Positions 33,268-41,624 of a stretch of 64,000 bases of DNA are shown piece by piece. The stretch is taken from assembly GCF_026250525.1 (NCBI RefSeq), contig NZ_CP111045.1, forward strand, positions 310,001-374,000. The letters run 5' to 3'. The position numbers and the translations under genes were made by a program. Source of the stretch: Chondrinema litorale. GTDB lineage: Bacteria > Bacteroidota > Bacteroidia > Cytophagales > Flammeovirgaceae. The number at the start of each line of letters is the position of its first letter. Within the stretch, counting starts at the first letter, position 1. The notes below the pieces were generated by a model. The model searched no databases. It had not been told where the DNA came from and saw nothing but the letters and a program-made list of their open reading frames with translations.

Positions 33268-33906
33268 TTAATTTATTTCAATTACGAACTCTTCCATTGG
33301 TTTTCTTACTTTCTTAAGATTAACCAACCAATCATCTTCAGAATTTCTGTATCCCATAGCTAGTAAATACACACTCTTTAAACCCTTTGCATCTAAACCA
33401 AGTAATTTATCTAAATCCTCATTATCGAAACCACCCATTGGTGTTGTATCTACTTTTAATTCTGCAGCCTGTGCTATGGCCATTCCAAAAGCTATACAAG
33501 CTTGACGCTTGGTATCTTGCAAAGCATCATATGCTTCCATCTCAATCTGCGAATTAGCTACTTGTTCTGAACGTGAACCAAATGCTGTACCCTTGGGAAT
33601 ATCTCTTTCTGAAGTAGTATAATCGAAAATATCGTTAACTCTTTCTGAAGTGTATTGATCCCAAGCTGCAAAAACAAGCACGTGTGAACAGTCTGCTATA
33701 ATTTGTTGGTTCCATGCAACAGGAACCATTTTTTCTTTCAACTCCTGATTGCTTATAGAAACTACTCTAACAGGTTGCAAACCGTAAGAAGAAGGTGCTA
33801 GTCTAGCTGCCTCTAAGATTTTAGTAACTTTTTCAGCACTTATTTTTTTGTTAGAATCGTATTTTTTAGTGGCATAACGCCAGTTTAAATCATCTAATAA
33901 TGCCAT
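33268..33906 (-). CDS. NAD(P)H nitroreductase (NfsB-like)
   Basis: A 212-residue FMN-dependent nitroreductase-family protein. It has the N-terminal NWRYATKKYDSNKKIS, the FMN-binding region LAPSSYGLQPVRV, the dimer region KRQACIAFGMAIAQAAELKVD, and the C-terminal GYRNSEDDWLVNLKKVRKP. It transfers hydride from NAD(P)H to nitro compounds, quinones or similar electrophiles in the cytosol. Six nt separate it from the oxidoreductase gene upstream, so the two are co-translated. Confidence 0.88.
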   Translation of the reverse strand: MALLDDLNWRYATKKYDSNKKISAEKVTKILEAARLAPSSYGLQPVRVVSISNQELKEKMVPVAWNQQIIADCSHVLVFAAWDQYTSERVNDIFDYTTSERDIPKGTAFGSRSEQVANSQIEMEAYDALQDTKRQACIAFGMAIAQAAELKVDTTPMGGFDNEDLDKLLGLDAKGLKSVYLLAMGYRNSEDDWLVNLKKVRKPMEEFVIEIN

Positions 33907-33912
33907 TTTATA

Positions 33913-34992
33913 TTATGATTTAGCTGAATTCTTTATTGATTCAATAAGTTTATGCCATTTCAAACCATCGGTAAAACTTGGTGCTTTATGCGAACCTGTT
34001 TTAATATCTTCTGCGATGCGCTGGTAGATATGACCTACATTGCGAGCTCCCGGAAATTCTGGCCATCCTTCTAATGCTTCTGCTGGTGGTGTAAGTGGTT
34101 TTAAGCCTTCTTCATCTGTAGTTTTTGCACCAGCTATTGATAATGCTGCCATTTGACCGTGTCCACTTCCAGCAGTTATTTGTATATCGCCTTCTGTGCC
34201 ATTGATCTCCCAAAGTAAATTTGTGCCTTTAGAAACCCCACCACGGTAATGAACTGATAACGCCGCTCCACTTTTTAAGCGACCTTGTAGCATAATTTGA
34301 TCTTCGGCTGTTTTGGGTTTTACCTCATTGGTATCTGTAATTTTCACCTCATCAAAATTACTGAACATATTTGCCGAAACTGAATCAATATCTCCTAACA
34401 CTTCAGCTAGGCCTACCAAGGTATGCGCCAATGGAATCTCTAACATAGCTGCTCCATTTTTTTTATCGAATAAGTAGTAATATTCGCTTATGGTTTCGCT
34501 ACTCCAGTTTCCGCCTGTTCCAATTAATGTAGTTGAAAGTACTTTACCTACATAGCCTTCTTCAATTAATTTTTTAAGATAAGTAACTTCCGGTGCAAAG
34601 CGCATTTGTGTACCGATTGCAGCTACTACTCCTTTTTCTTTGGCCAAAGCTTCTAGTTCTTCGGCTTCTTTGAGTCCGGTTCCAAGTGGCCACTCGCAGT
34701 AAATGTGCTTGCCGGCTTCTAATGCTGCTTTAACTAATTCGTAATGGTAAGGTACTTTTACGGTTACAGTCACCAAATCTACATCTGGAGATTGCACCAA
34801 TTCTTTATAATCTTTAAATGCATGTTTGAGGTTAAGTGCTTTGGCTGTTTTCTCTGCACTTTCTAGGCTGCTGTTTGCCACACCTATAATCTCAAAGTCG
34901 TCTGATAAGGTTTGTAATGCTGGTAAGTGGGCAGTCGCTGCCCAGTGGCTATCGGGGTTTAAGCCTATAAATCCAATTCTAATTTTACTCAT
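33913..34992 (-). CDS. Gfo/Idh/MocA-family oxidoreductase
   Basis: A 359-residue two-domain NAD(P)-dependent dehydrogenase. The N-terminal Rossmann fold (IGFIGLNPDSHWAATAHLPA, about 1-125) contains the EWPLGTGLKEAEEL cofactor/substrate motif, a variant of the usual EKP motif with Trp-Pro. A C-terminal alpha/beta substrate domain follows. Typical members oxidise or reduce sugars, inositols or small ketones. Its position in a run of oxidoreductases suggests detoxification or sugar-derivative turnover. The substrate is not predictable. Confidence 0.85.
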   Translation of the reverse strand: MSKIRIGFIGLNPDSHWAATAHLPALQTLSDDFEIIGVANSSLESAEKTAKALNLKHAFKDYKELVQSPDVDLVTVTVKVPYHYELVKAALEAGKHIYCEWPLGTGLKEAEELEALAKEKGVVAAIGTQMRFAPEVTYLKKLIEEGYVGKVLSTTLIGTGGNWSSETISEYYYLFDKKNGAAMLEIPLAHTLVGLAEVLGDIDSVSANMFSNFDEVKITDTNEVKPKTAEDQIMLQGRLKSGAALSVHYRGGVSKGTNLLWEINGTEGDIQITAGSGHGQMAALSIAGAKTTDEEGLKPLTPPAEALEGWPEFPGARNVGHIYQRIAEDIKTGSHKAPSFTDGLKWHKLIESIKNSAKS

Positions 34993-35025
34993 AAGATTAG
35001 TCTTTTCTAATTTGAATCTTAAATT

Positions 35026-35487
35026 TTATTCAGAAATTAATTCAAAGGTTACAGGAGTGTTTCCTGCTTTTCGTAATTGTTCTATGCCATTATTTTCAAT
35101 TTTGCCAAGACTAATTAGCCCACTTGCATGACCAAAATCTTTGTAAAAGATGGCAATATCTCCCCATGGAGCATAATAGGTTATATCACCCACTGAAGGC
35201 TTGTAACCACTTGGTGCACCTTCTTTAGATAGTTTTCTTTCTGGGTAAAAGATTTTTTCCATACTTGCATAATCTTCAAGTTCTGTAGTGATAGGCAGCA
35301 TAGAAATAAGATCTTGTGTTGTAGGATTATCGTACATAGTGGCAGTTAGCTCTACCTCTCCTACAGTTATTTTTAATTTCATATTTTCAAGTATATTTTG
35401 TTGATGATTAGAACCTTTTTTATCGTTTTGTGCGCAACTTATAAAGCACAAGCTGCTAAATAGCGATATGAAGAATAGCGTTTTCAT
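35026..35487 (-). CDS. Cyclophilin-like-fold lipoprotein
   Basis: A 153-residue protein starting at 35487 (MKTLFFISLFSSLCFISCAQ), with a lipobox ending in Cys at about residue 18. The mature part (KITVGEVELTATMYDNPTTQDLI, then GDITYYAPWGDIAIFYKDFG and SGLISLGKIENNG) matches the small cyclophilin-like (DUF369-type) fold found next to Bacteroidota oxidoreductases. It is paralogous to the 125-aa protein at 36163-36540. Longer upstream codons belong to a broken esterase gene, so this start is preferred. Confidence 0.8.
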   Translation of the reverse strand: MKTLFFISLFSSLCFISCAQNDKKGSNHQQNILENMKLKITVGEVELTATMYDNPTTQDLISMLPITTELEDYASMEKIFYPERKLSKEGAPSGYKPSVGDITYYAPWGDIAIFYKDFGHASGLISLGKIENNGIEQLRKAGNTPVTFELISE

Positions 35488-35504
35488 AATGTCTTTTTTA
35501 TTCT

Positions 35505-36086
35505 TCAGTGTTAGAGAAAAAATAAGGAAGTCTATTATATAGATAATCGTTGTACCAACTGTAATTTCAACAGCAGAAATTAAATATTCTCTTAGTTCAT
35601 TTTGAAAAGCATGTGTTAATGTATGAACATCTGATATGCTGTTAGCGCCACCATTGTAAAAGGTAGGAGTTACGATTATAACAAGTCTGATATCTCCATT
35701 ATGAATCATATTATCGAAAACATATTTAAGTGAAATACTGTAATTTGCATTTCCCATAAGTGTAGAGCTGCTTCCTTCAGCACCATGCTTAAATAAAGAA
35801 TTTCGTATTGTTGGTTACTATCGTTTTGATAGGTCAAATAAACATTAGCTGTTTTGCCAAAAGTATCTCCGCCACTTGTTTCGGTATAATATGTTAAGGT
35901 TTCAATTGTTCCAGCTTGGGTAATTTTTTGATTATATGAATTAGGTACACGAGTAAATGCTAAATCATCTGTAGACTCAATATTTTCATTCTCGGGAGTA
36001 ATGGTTTTAGTTTCAGAATCATCATCGCTGCAAGCAACAAATCCTAAGGTAAAAATGTAACCAAGAATTATAATTATCTTTTTCAT
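35505..36086 (-). pseudogene. Broken lipoprotein esterase (PF00756-like)
   Basis: The frame from 36086 (MKKIIIILGYIFTLGFVACS, lipoprotein leader) runs to YQNDSNQQYEILYL, then shifts near 35785. The other frame continues with HGAEGSSSTLMGN, then LKYVFDNMIHNGDIRLVIIVTPTFYNGG. These segments match the N-terminal half of esterase D/feruloyl-esterase-like proteins (usually YLMHGGGG and an IVVTPTF-type strand). A single lost base (expected TTAATGCATGG) explains the shift. The second half, with the catalytic Ser motif, is missing after about 35560. The gene is dead and lies between two cyclophilin-like genes. Confidence 0.75.
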
Positions 36087-36162
36087 GCAATGTGATTGAT
36101 AGTAGTTTTAATAATTATATTCTGTATAACTAAGCTGATATCTAGTCTATGCTGAGGCTTTT

Positions 36163-36540
36163 TTAAGCCAAGCTCACTGTGAGTTCTACTTCACTTGCTA
36201 AACTTTTGACTTTAGAAAGATCTCCTTCTTCTACTTTACCAATTCTAATAAGCCCTGAGTGTGATGCAGAATGTTCTTCGCCATCAAACAAAATCGTGAA
36301 ATAACTTCCAGCTAAACAGATATCACCATTTTCCCAACCATTGTGTTTATCAGCTTCATCAAAAGCTAAAGATTTTTGCATTACTCCACAGTAATCAAAC
36401 TCATACCGGTTTAATGTAACTTTGTATGGTAATTTAGATAGTAAATCTTTTGCTGTAGTTGACTCATTTAAGGTTGCTCTAATTGTTGTATTACCCAGTA
36501 TGAGGGCTACAGCTGTTCCGTTTTTTATTGTATTTGACAT
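36163..36540 (-). CDS. Cytosolic cyclophilin-like-fold protein
   Basis: A 125-residue protein with no leader and a cyclophilin-like (DUF369-type) fold: LILGNTTIRATLNESTTAKDLLSKLPYKVTLNRYEFDYC, then WENGDICLAGSYFTILFDGE and GLIRIGKVEEGDL. Its catalytic role is unproven. It is the first gene of a run reading toward 30 kb. Operator copy A (36672-36701) lies 132 nt upstream of the ATG. Confidence 0.8.
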   Translation of the reverse strand: MSNTIKNGTAVALILGNTTIRATLNESTTAKDLLSKLPYKVTLNRYEFDYCGVMQKSLAFDEADKHNGWENGDICLAGSYFTILFDGEEHSASHSGLIRIGKVEEGDLSKVKSLASEVELTVSLA

Positions 36541-36671
36541 AATTCCTTTTTGTCGATTATATTTTTGGCTTTAAAGATTGATGTTATTTGATAACTCACA
36601 TATATAAGAATCAAACATTTCTATTATCTATTAGATACTTAACACTTTTGAAATGATGTTGGTCGTAAGGA

Positions 36672-36701
36672 TTTCAAACCAATAATTAAGAATTTCAAAT
36701 A
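36672..36701 (-). promoter_or_regulatory. Putative AraC operator, copy A
   Basis: Direct half-sites TTTCAAACC (36672) and TTTCAAATA (36693), 21 nt apart, with the spacer AATAATTAAGAA. Upstream of the minus-strand cyclophilin-like gene. Confidence 0.6.
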
Positions 36702-36726
36702 ATTTGATTTTTTAGAAGTGCTTAAC

Positions 36727-37677
36727 CTAAGTTTGAGAAACACTTTTCTTAGTTGCTACTTCCTTTTTATGCTGATTGCCTTTTTGGGTAGTAACTAAAT
36801 ATACACCAATTACCACTAATAAAGCTGCAACTGGTTTATCCCAAGTAAATGCGTCTTGCCCTACTACAATGGCGACAACAGAAGCCACAATTGGTTGTAA
36901 ATTCATGAAAATACTTACTGTGCTTGCTTCTAATCGTTTGAGTGCTACAGGCATCAAGAAAAAAGCCATAGTAGTAGAAAACAACAAAGAAAAGGCAAGT
37001 AAAGAATACGCTTGAAATGTAGCTTCATCTGAAAACATTCTCTGGTTTTGCAAACTGCTATAACTCAAAGGCAACGATGCTAATGCAGAAAATAGAAACA
37101 TCCATTTAGCTACAGTTACAGGTTGGTATTTCATGGAAATTTTTCTTGTTAACACTAAATAACCCGCATAGCAAAGCACACAAAGAAATGCATAAAAAAT
37201 GCCTAGAGTATTATTACTGCCCATTTCGCCTTGTGTTCCGCTTAGCAAGATGATGAGTGCTGCGCCTGAAATACTAATGATTATACCAAGAATTTTTCTT
37301 TTGGGAATGCCTTCTTTTAGCATTACTGCAGATAGTATAAGTACTACCACAGGTGTTAATGCCATTAATAGTGAGAACACAACCGGAGTGGTATATTCTA
37401 GAGATTGTGAAAACAATAATTGTGTACCTAAAAAACCCATTAATCCGCCGATCATCAGCATTAAAAGGTCTTTTTTTTGAACCTTGTCGTATTTGAGAAA
37501 GGAGCTGATTATCCAGAAGATAATCGCTCCAAACAACATTCTTGTTATGGTATATCCCATTGGACTCATCCAATGGGCAACAATCGATCTGGTAACAGGG
37601 ATGTTTAACCCAAATATTGTATTTGCAATAAAAATGGCCAACAACCCCTGTTGTTTATCATTTAATATGCTATTCAC
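36727..37677 (-). CDS. EamA/DMT-family transporter
   Basis: A 316-residue inner-membrane protein with ten hydrophobic segments in two EamA repeats (about 8-145 and 158-300). Typical features are NTIFGLNIPVTRSIV, a repeat start near LGIFYAFLCVLCYAGYLVLTRKI, and the C-terminal VVIGVYLVTTQKG. Drug/metabolite transporter superfamily, probable exporter of a small metabolite. The gene lies 110 nt after the cupin gene and may be in its operon (ADH, cupin, transporter). Confidence 0.87.
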   Translation of the reverse strand: MNSILNDKQQGLLAIFIANTIFGLNIPVTRSIVAHWMSPMGYTITRMLFGAIIFWIISSFLKYDKVQKKDLLMLMIGGLMGFLGTQLLFSQSLEYTTPVVFSLLMALTPVVVLILSAVMLKEGIPKRKILGIIISISGAALIILLSGTQGEMGSNNTLGIFYAFLCVLCYAGYLVLTRKISMKYQPVTVAKWMFLFSALASLPLSYSSLQNQRMFSDEATFQAYSLLAFSLLFSTTMAFFLMPVALKRLEASTVSIFMNLQPIVASVVAIVVGQDAFTWDKPVAALLVVIGVYLVTTQKGNQHKKEVATKKSVSQT

Positions 37678-37787
37678 TTGATAGAGTCTTTTATTTTTTC
37701 ACACATCTTCAATGTAATACAAATAATGAGAGCAATCTAATATTTTACTTCGCGCCCAAGTAATTTGCTTTGAAAATGTGTTAATCT

Positions 37788-38186
37788 TTATTTTGAATAT
37801 TGTTCGTCTGTTACTTTTTCCATCCAAGTTACTGCACTACCATTAACCGCTTCTTGAATTGCAATATGGCTCATGGCCTTGTTTGCAGAAGCTCCATGCC
37901 AATGCTTTTCGTTTGGCTCAAACCAAACTACATCTCCTGGCTTAATTTCTTCTATCGGACCACCTTCGCGTTGTACCCAACCAAGGCCAGAAACCACGAT
38001 TAATGTTTGTCCTGCTGGGTGTGTATGCCATGCAGTTCTAGCGCCAGCTTCAAATGTAACTAAAGCACCTGAGCCTTTTGTTATGTCTTCTTTATTCTGA
38101 TACAAAGGGTCTAATCTTACAGATCCTGAAAACCAATCTTCAGGTCCTTTCATAGAGGGTATTTGCCCGTTTCTTGTAATTTCCAT
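37788..38186 (-). CDS. Cytosolic cupin, mandelonitrile lyase-like
   Basis: A 132-residue single-domain cupin. Motif 1 is AWHTHPAGQTLIVVSGLG (metal ligands His-x-His) and motif 2 is GDVVWFEPNEKHWHGA. The family includes manganese cupins with hydroxynitrile lyase activity and carboxymuconolactone-type helpers, so a small carbonyl or cyanohydrin-like substrate is possible but unproven. It is about 80% alike by eye to the cupin at 54501-54896 and related to the lipoprotein cupin at 50875-51372. It follows the ADH gene with an 18-nt gap. Confidence 0.88.
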   Translation of the reverse strand: MEITRNGQIPSMKGPEDWFSGSVRLDPLYQNKEDITKGSGALVTFEAGARTAWHTHPAGQTLIVVSGLGWVQREGGPIEEIKPGDVVWFEPNEKHWHGASANKAMSHIAIQEAVNGSAVTWMEKVTDEQYSK

Positions 38187-38204
38187 GTTGTTTATTTTTT
38201 AGAT

Positions 38205-39314
38205 TTATTTAATAGTTTGCATATCGATTACATAGCGGAATTTAACTTTTCCTTCCTCGATATTTTCATATGCTTCATCTATTACTTTTGGTTCTGCTTT
38301 AATTACTTCAATCTCTGGGTAAATGTCGTGAGATACTGAGTAATCTAGCATTTCTTGTGTTTCAGGAATACCACCAATTAGAGAACCATAAACTCGTCTA
38401 TGTGCAGATTGCATTACAAATGGAGAAACTGGAATTGTGGCATTAGCTGGTAAGCCAACAATAGCCAGTTCGCCACCATCCATTTTTAACATTTTTACAT
38501 ACATCATAGGCTCGTAGTTAGCCGGTATTGTACTTATGATGAAATCAAATTTATCGTTTAATGCTGAAAGGTCTTTTGTAGTTTTTACGTTTACATATTC
38601 TTCTGCTCCAAGACGTTTCGCATCAGCACTTTTATCATCTGTAATATCAAAAACTGTAACCTTTGCTCCAAGATCAACCAAATATTGAACAGCCATGTGG
38701 CCAAGTCCACCAAAACCAGCTACTCCAACTACATCTCCTTTTTCAACTTCGCTAAATTTGATAGGCGACCAAGTGGTTACACCCGCACACATAAGTGGTG
38801 CTACTTTTTTAATATCGGCATTTTTGGGAACTTGAATAGCAAATTTTTCGGTAATAGTAATTACATTAGAATAACCTCCTTGAGTAATATGATTTTCGTG
38901 GAAACGATCTGGAAAACCATAGGTAAAAACTGTTCCTTCAGCACAAAACTGTTCTTTTCCTGCTTTACAGTATTTACAGTGTCCACAAGAGTTTACCATG
39001 CAACCAACACCAGCCACATCACCTTTTTTAAATTTGCTTACATTTTTTCCAACCTTTGTTACGCGGCCAACTATTTCGTGTCCAGGTACTACTTGATTAG
39101 GTGTTTGTTTTACCATAAAGTCGCTATGGCAGATACCTGCGTATAAGATTTCAATTTCTATATCATTGTCTCCTACTGCATGTCTAGTAAATTCTATTCT
39201 TTCGAAATTAGAATTTGCTTTAGTTGCTAATCCTATTGCATTAATTGGTTTTTGTGCAAATGATGTTGCTGAAATAAACAGCAATATCAATCCTATTAAA
39301 TTTTTTAATTTCAC
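38205..39314 (-). CDS. Zinc alcohol dehydrogenase (YahK/CAD type) with a Sec leader
   Basis: A 369-residue medium-chain dehydrogenase. Catalytic zinc ligands are visible: C62 (AGICHSDF) and H79-E80 (PGHEIVG). The structural zinc cysteines are C110, C113, C116 and C124. The Rossmann motif is GFGGLGHMAVQYL, near 197. Unusually, residues 1-21 (MKLKNLIGLILLFISATSFA then Q) form a textbook Sec signal peptide. The start codon is GTG at 39314, and no internal start would remove the leader without cutting the first strand. If exported, the NADPH supply is a puzzle. Operator copy B lies about 270 nt upstream and a hairpin lies in the leader. Confidence 0.85.
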   Translation of the reverse strand: MKLKNLIGLILLFISATSFAQKPINAIGLATKANSNFERIEFTRHAVGDNDIEIEILYAGICHSDFMVKQTPNQVVPGHEIVGRVTKVGKNVSKFKKGDVAGVGCMVNSCGHCKYCKAGKEQFCAEGTVFTYGFPDRFHENHITQGGYSNVITITEKFAIQVPKNADIKKVAPLMCAGVTTWSPIKFSEVEKGDVVGVAGFGGLGHMAVQYLVDLGAKVTVFDITDDKSADAKRLGAEEYVNVKTTKDLSALNDKFDFIISTIPANYEPMMYVKMLKMDGGELAIVGLPANATIPVSPFVMQSAHRRVYGSLIGGIPETQEMLDYSVSHDIYPEIEVIKAEPKVIDEAYENIEEGKVKFRYVIDMQTIK

Positions 39315-39352
39315 TTTTGTAGTTCTTTAAATTGTATAATTTGTTGGAAAAG

Positions 39353-39386
39353 TTGCAGGGCAATGTCCTCTTACAAAGCCCTGCAA
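39353..39386 (-). terminator. Hairpin in the leader of the ADH gene
   Basis: TTGCAGGGC (39353-39361) and GCCCTGCAA (39378-39386) make a perfect 9-bp stem. It stands between operator copy B and the GTG start. It could be the terminator of the acetyltransferase transcript or an attenuator. There is no long T-run. Confidence 0.5.
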
Positions 39387-39582
39387 TAGCTGATTGATTA
39401 ATGACAGTTAGTCTTGTAATTAGCGTATTGTGTTCTATGTTATCTGCGTGTATTTGTTAGTCAGAAAGTCTGTTTTATTCAGAAAACTATTTAAATTATT
39501 GACCTGAAAAATTAATGAATGTGATATATCCATTAATTTATAGTACAAAGCTAGGTGAAGCGGAGATAAATGGGTTAAAGAT

Positions 39583-39612
39583 AATCAATCCAAAAATTAA
39601 GAATTTCAAACT
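39583..39612 (-). promoter_or_regulatory. Putative AraC operator, copy B
   Basis: Half-sites AATCAATCC (39583) and TTTCAAACT (39604) are 21 nt apart, with the spacer AAAAATTAAGAA nearly the same as in copy A. Upstream of the ADH-cupin unit and 67 nt after the acetyltransferase stop. Confidence 0.55.
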
Positions 39613-39678
39613 ATTGAGAGTAGATGATTTATTAAATATTTGTTCTATTACCAAACGATTATTGCTAACTACTAGCAT

Positions 39679-40254
39679 TTAGTTAAGTTTCTTAAGAATT
39701 TTAGCAGGAACACCTCCAACTAAAACATTATCTGGTACATCTTGTGTAACTACAGCGCCCGCTGCTACTACAGAATTTTCACCAATTGTAACACCTGGTA
39801 GTACAGTTACTCCTGCTCCTAACCAAGCATTTTTCTTGATTGTTACTTTTCCCGGTATTAATTGTTTGCGATTTGCAGGGTCTACTGGATGATTTTCTGA
39901 TGAAATATTTACACGGGGTCCAATCATTACATTATCTTCTATTATAATACCTCCAAGGTCTAAAAAACTCGCTGCATGATTGATAAAGACATTTTTGCCT
40001 ATAGAAATATTTTTGCCATAGTTTGTATAAAAAGGTGGATATACAGTGCTAGTAGCATCTAGTGCTTCTCCTATAATTACACTAAAAACACTTCTCAATT
40101 GATCTATATTATGAGTATTATTAAAGCGCGACAATTGATTAAATATATTACTAGCAGCGTCTGCCAATTTACCGAAATCTGGATGGTCCATTGGAATTGT
40201 TTCACCTGTTTTAAGTCTATAGATTATATCATTATTTTCTGATGTATGTTCCAT
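39679..40254 (-). CDS. Sugar O-acetyltransferase (left-handed beta-helix)
   Basis: A 191-residue hexapeptide-repeat acetyltransferase of the maltose/galactoside type. It has the N-terminal Mac-like helical region (about 15-60), then the beta-helix repeats GIIIEDNVMIGPRVNISSENHP (catalytic His in ENHPVDP), NAWLGAGVTVLPGVTIGENS and VPDNVLVGGVPAKILKKLN. It transfers acetyl from acetyl-CoA to a sugar or similar hydroxyl in the cytosol. It follows AraC1 (74 nt gap), with operator copy H between them. Confidence 0.88.
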   Translation of the reverse strand: MEHTSENNDIIYRLKTGETIPMDHPDFGKLADAASNIFNQLSRFNNTHNIDQLRSVFSVIIGEALDATSTVYPPFYTNYGKNISIGKNVFINHAASFLDLGGIIIEDNVMIGPRVNISSENHPVDPANRKQLIPGKVTIKKNAWLGAGVTVLPGVTIGENSVVAAGAVVTQDVPDNVLVGGVPAKILKKLN

Positions 40255-40304
40255 TTTATTGTGTTGTTAATTTTATATTAGAAATATATTTAGTCTATTA
40301 AAAA

Positions 40305-40334
40305 TATCAAATTGATAATTAAGGTATTCAAATA
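40305..40334 (-). promoter_or_regulatory. Putative AraC operator, copy H
   Basis: TATCAAATT (40305) and ATTCAAATA (40326) are 21 nt apart, in front of the acetyltransferase gene. The second half overlaps the last codons of AraC1. Confidence 0.5.
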
Positions 40335-41206
40335 TCAGTTGCTCTTATTGTCTTAGGAGTTTTGCCAGTGGCATTTTTAATAAAATTGCTAAAGTAGGTA
40401 GTGTATTCGAAGCCAAGAGCATAGGCAATATCTGATATACTCCAATTGGTATTTCGTAACAGTGCTTCTGCTTCCTTTACCACTCTATTAGTTATGTGTA
40501 CTGTAGTTGGTTTGCCTGTTATTTCTTTTACCACTCTATTTAAATAATTTACATGTACAGAAAGGTTTGATGCATAGTCTTGAGCTGTTTTTAGTCTAAG
40601 TGGAAGATCAAGGCTTTCTATCGGAAATTGGCGTTCCAGAAGTTCAAAAAATACTAATGTTAAACGTGAAGCAGAATTTTTATATGCATCATACTTTTCT
40701 GAAGGTTGCATTTTTAATGCTTCATGAAAAATTAGGTGAATATAATTTCTTATCAACTCATCTCTATATGAATAATTAGACTGCTGATTTTCTATCATTT
40801 TGCAGAAAATTTCATTTAGAAATGCTCTTTGCGTATCAGTAATTTTTAAAATTGGTGTACCACCTAATTGAAATAAAGGAGATTTTTGAAGGATATCTGA
40901 CTGGTTACATTGTTTAAAAAACTCTTCAGAAAACAAGCAGGTATAACCAGTATATTTTCTACAGTAAGATTCCCAAGAATATGGAATATGAGGATTACCA
41001 AAAAATAATATGGTACCTTCATGTTCAAAACTTCGATCAGCATAATGGATAATGCTTTTACCAGTAGTTAAGCAAATTTTATAGAAATCTTTTCTACTGT
41101 AAATTTTTGTCGCATAGCTGTCTTTATCAATTTCAAATACATTGAACCCTTTAAGTTTAAGTTCGCTATTGAACTCAGAAACCAAGTGTTCTTTTTTAAT
41201 ATTCAT
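40328..41206 (-). CDS. AraC-family transcription regulator 1
   Basis: A 292-residue regulator with an N-terminal cupin-like sensor (SRKDFYKICLTTGKSIIHYAD, then FFGNPHIPYSWE) and a C-terminal AraC DNA-binding domain (about 190-290). The two helix-turn-helix motifs include VHVNYLNRVVKEITGKPTT and WSISDIAYALGFEYTTYFSNF. The start at 41206 (MNIKKEHL) is preferred over 41227 for spacing. It is a clear paralogue of the regulator at 46594. Operator copies lie upstream of its own promoter (C) and of the next gene (H), which suggests self- and local regulation. Confidence 0.88.
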   Translation of the reverse strand: MNIKKEHLVSEFNSELKLKGFNVFEIDKDSYATKIYSRKDFYKICLTTGKSIIHYADRSFEHEGTILFFGNPHIPYSWESYCRKYTGYTCLFSEEFFKQCNQSDILQKSPLFQLGGTPILKITDTQRAFLNEIFCKMIENQQSNYSYRDELIRNYIHLIFHEALKMQPSEKYDAYKNSASRLTLVFFELLERQFPIESLDLPLRLKTAQDYASNLSVHVNYLNRVVKEITGKPTTVHITNRVVKEAEALLRNTNWSISDIAYALGFEYTTYFSNFIKNATGKTPKTIRATDI

Positions 41207-41459
41207 TTTTATTAGTTGAAGAGCCAAGTTTGAGGATTTTGCTTTACTTATCCATACAGAAAAGGTATATGAAATTAAAGCTCTTTCCTTATTAGAAACT
41301 TAGGCATTAGTTAATAACTAGGTGAATTAAGTTTTTCTTTTTGAAAACAGATACTCAGAAGTGTTATAAGCTATTTTCTAAAATCGTTTTTAGAGTTCAC
41401 ATATAACCATCAGAATATGATACAAATATAAATTGGAGCTTGCCTTTCAAAGTAAAGAA

Positions 41460-41489
41460 TATCAAATCAAAAGATATAAATTTCAAACT
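41460..41489 (-). promoter_or_regulatory. Putative AraC operator, copy C
   Basis: TATCAAATC (41460) and TTTCAAACT (41481), 21 nt apart, about 254 nt upstream of AraC1. The rest of the 41207-41624 gap shows no gene. Confidence 0.55.
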
Positions 41490-41624
41490 ATTCAATCTCT
41501 AATGAGCTAAGGGCAGTACAAATTGGATACTTAGACTAAGTAGTTAGTCTTAATTGGAAGGAAAATGTACCTTAATATAAGGTGTAAGCTTTGTTATAAA
41601 TTATATTGAAGGTACAATGGTAAG

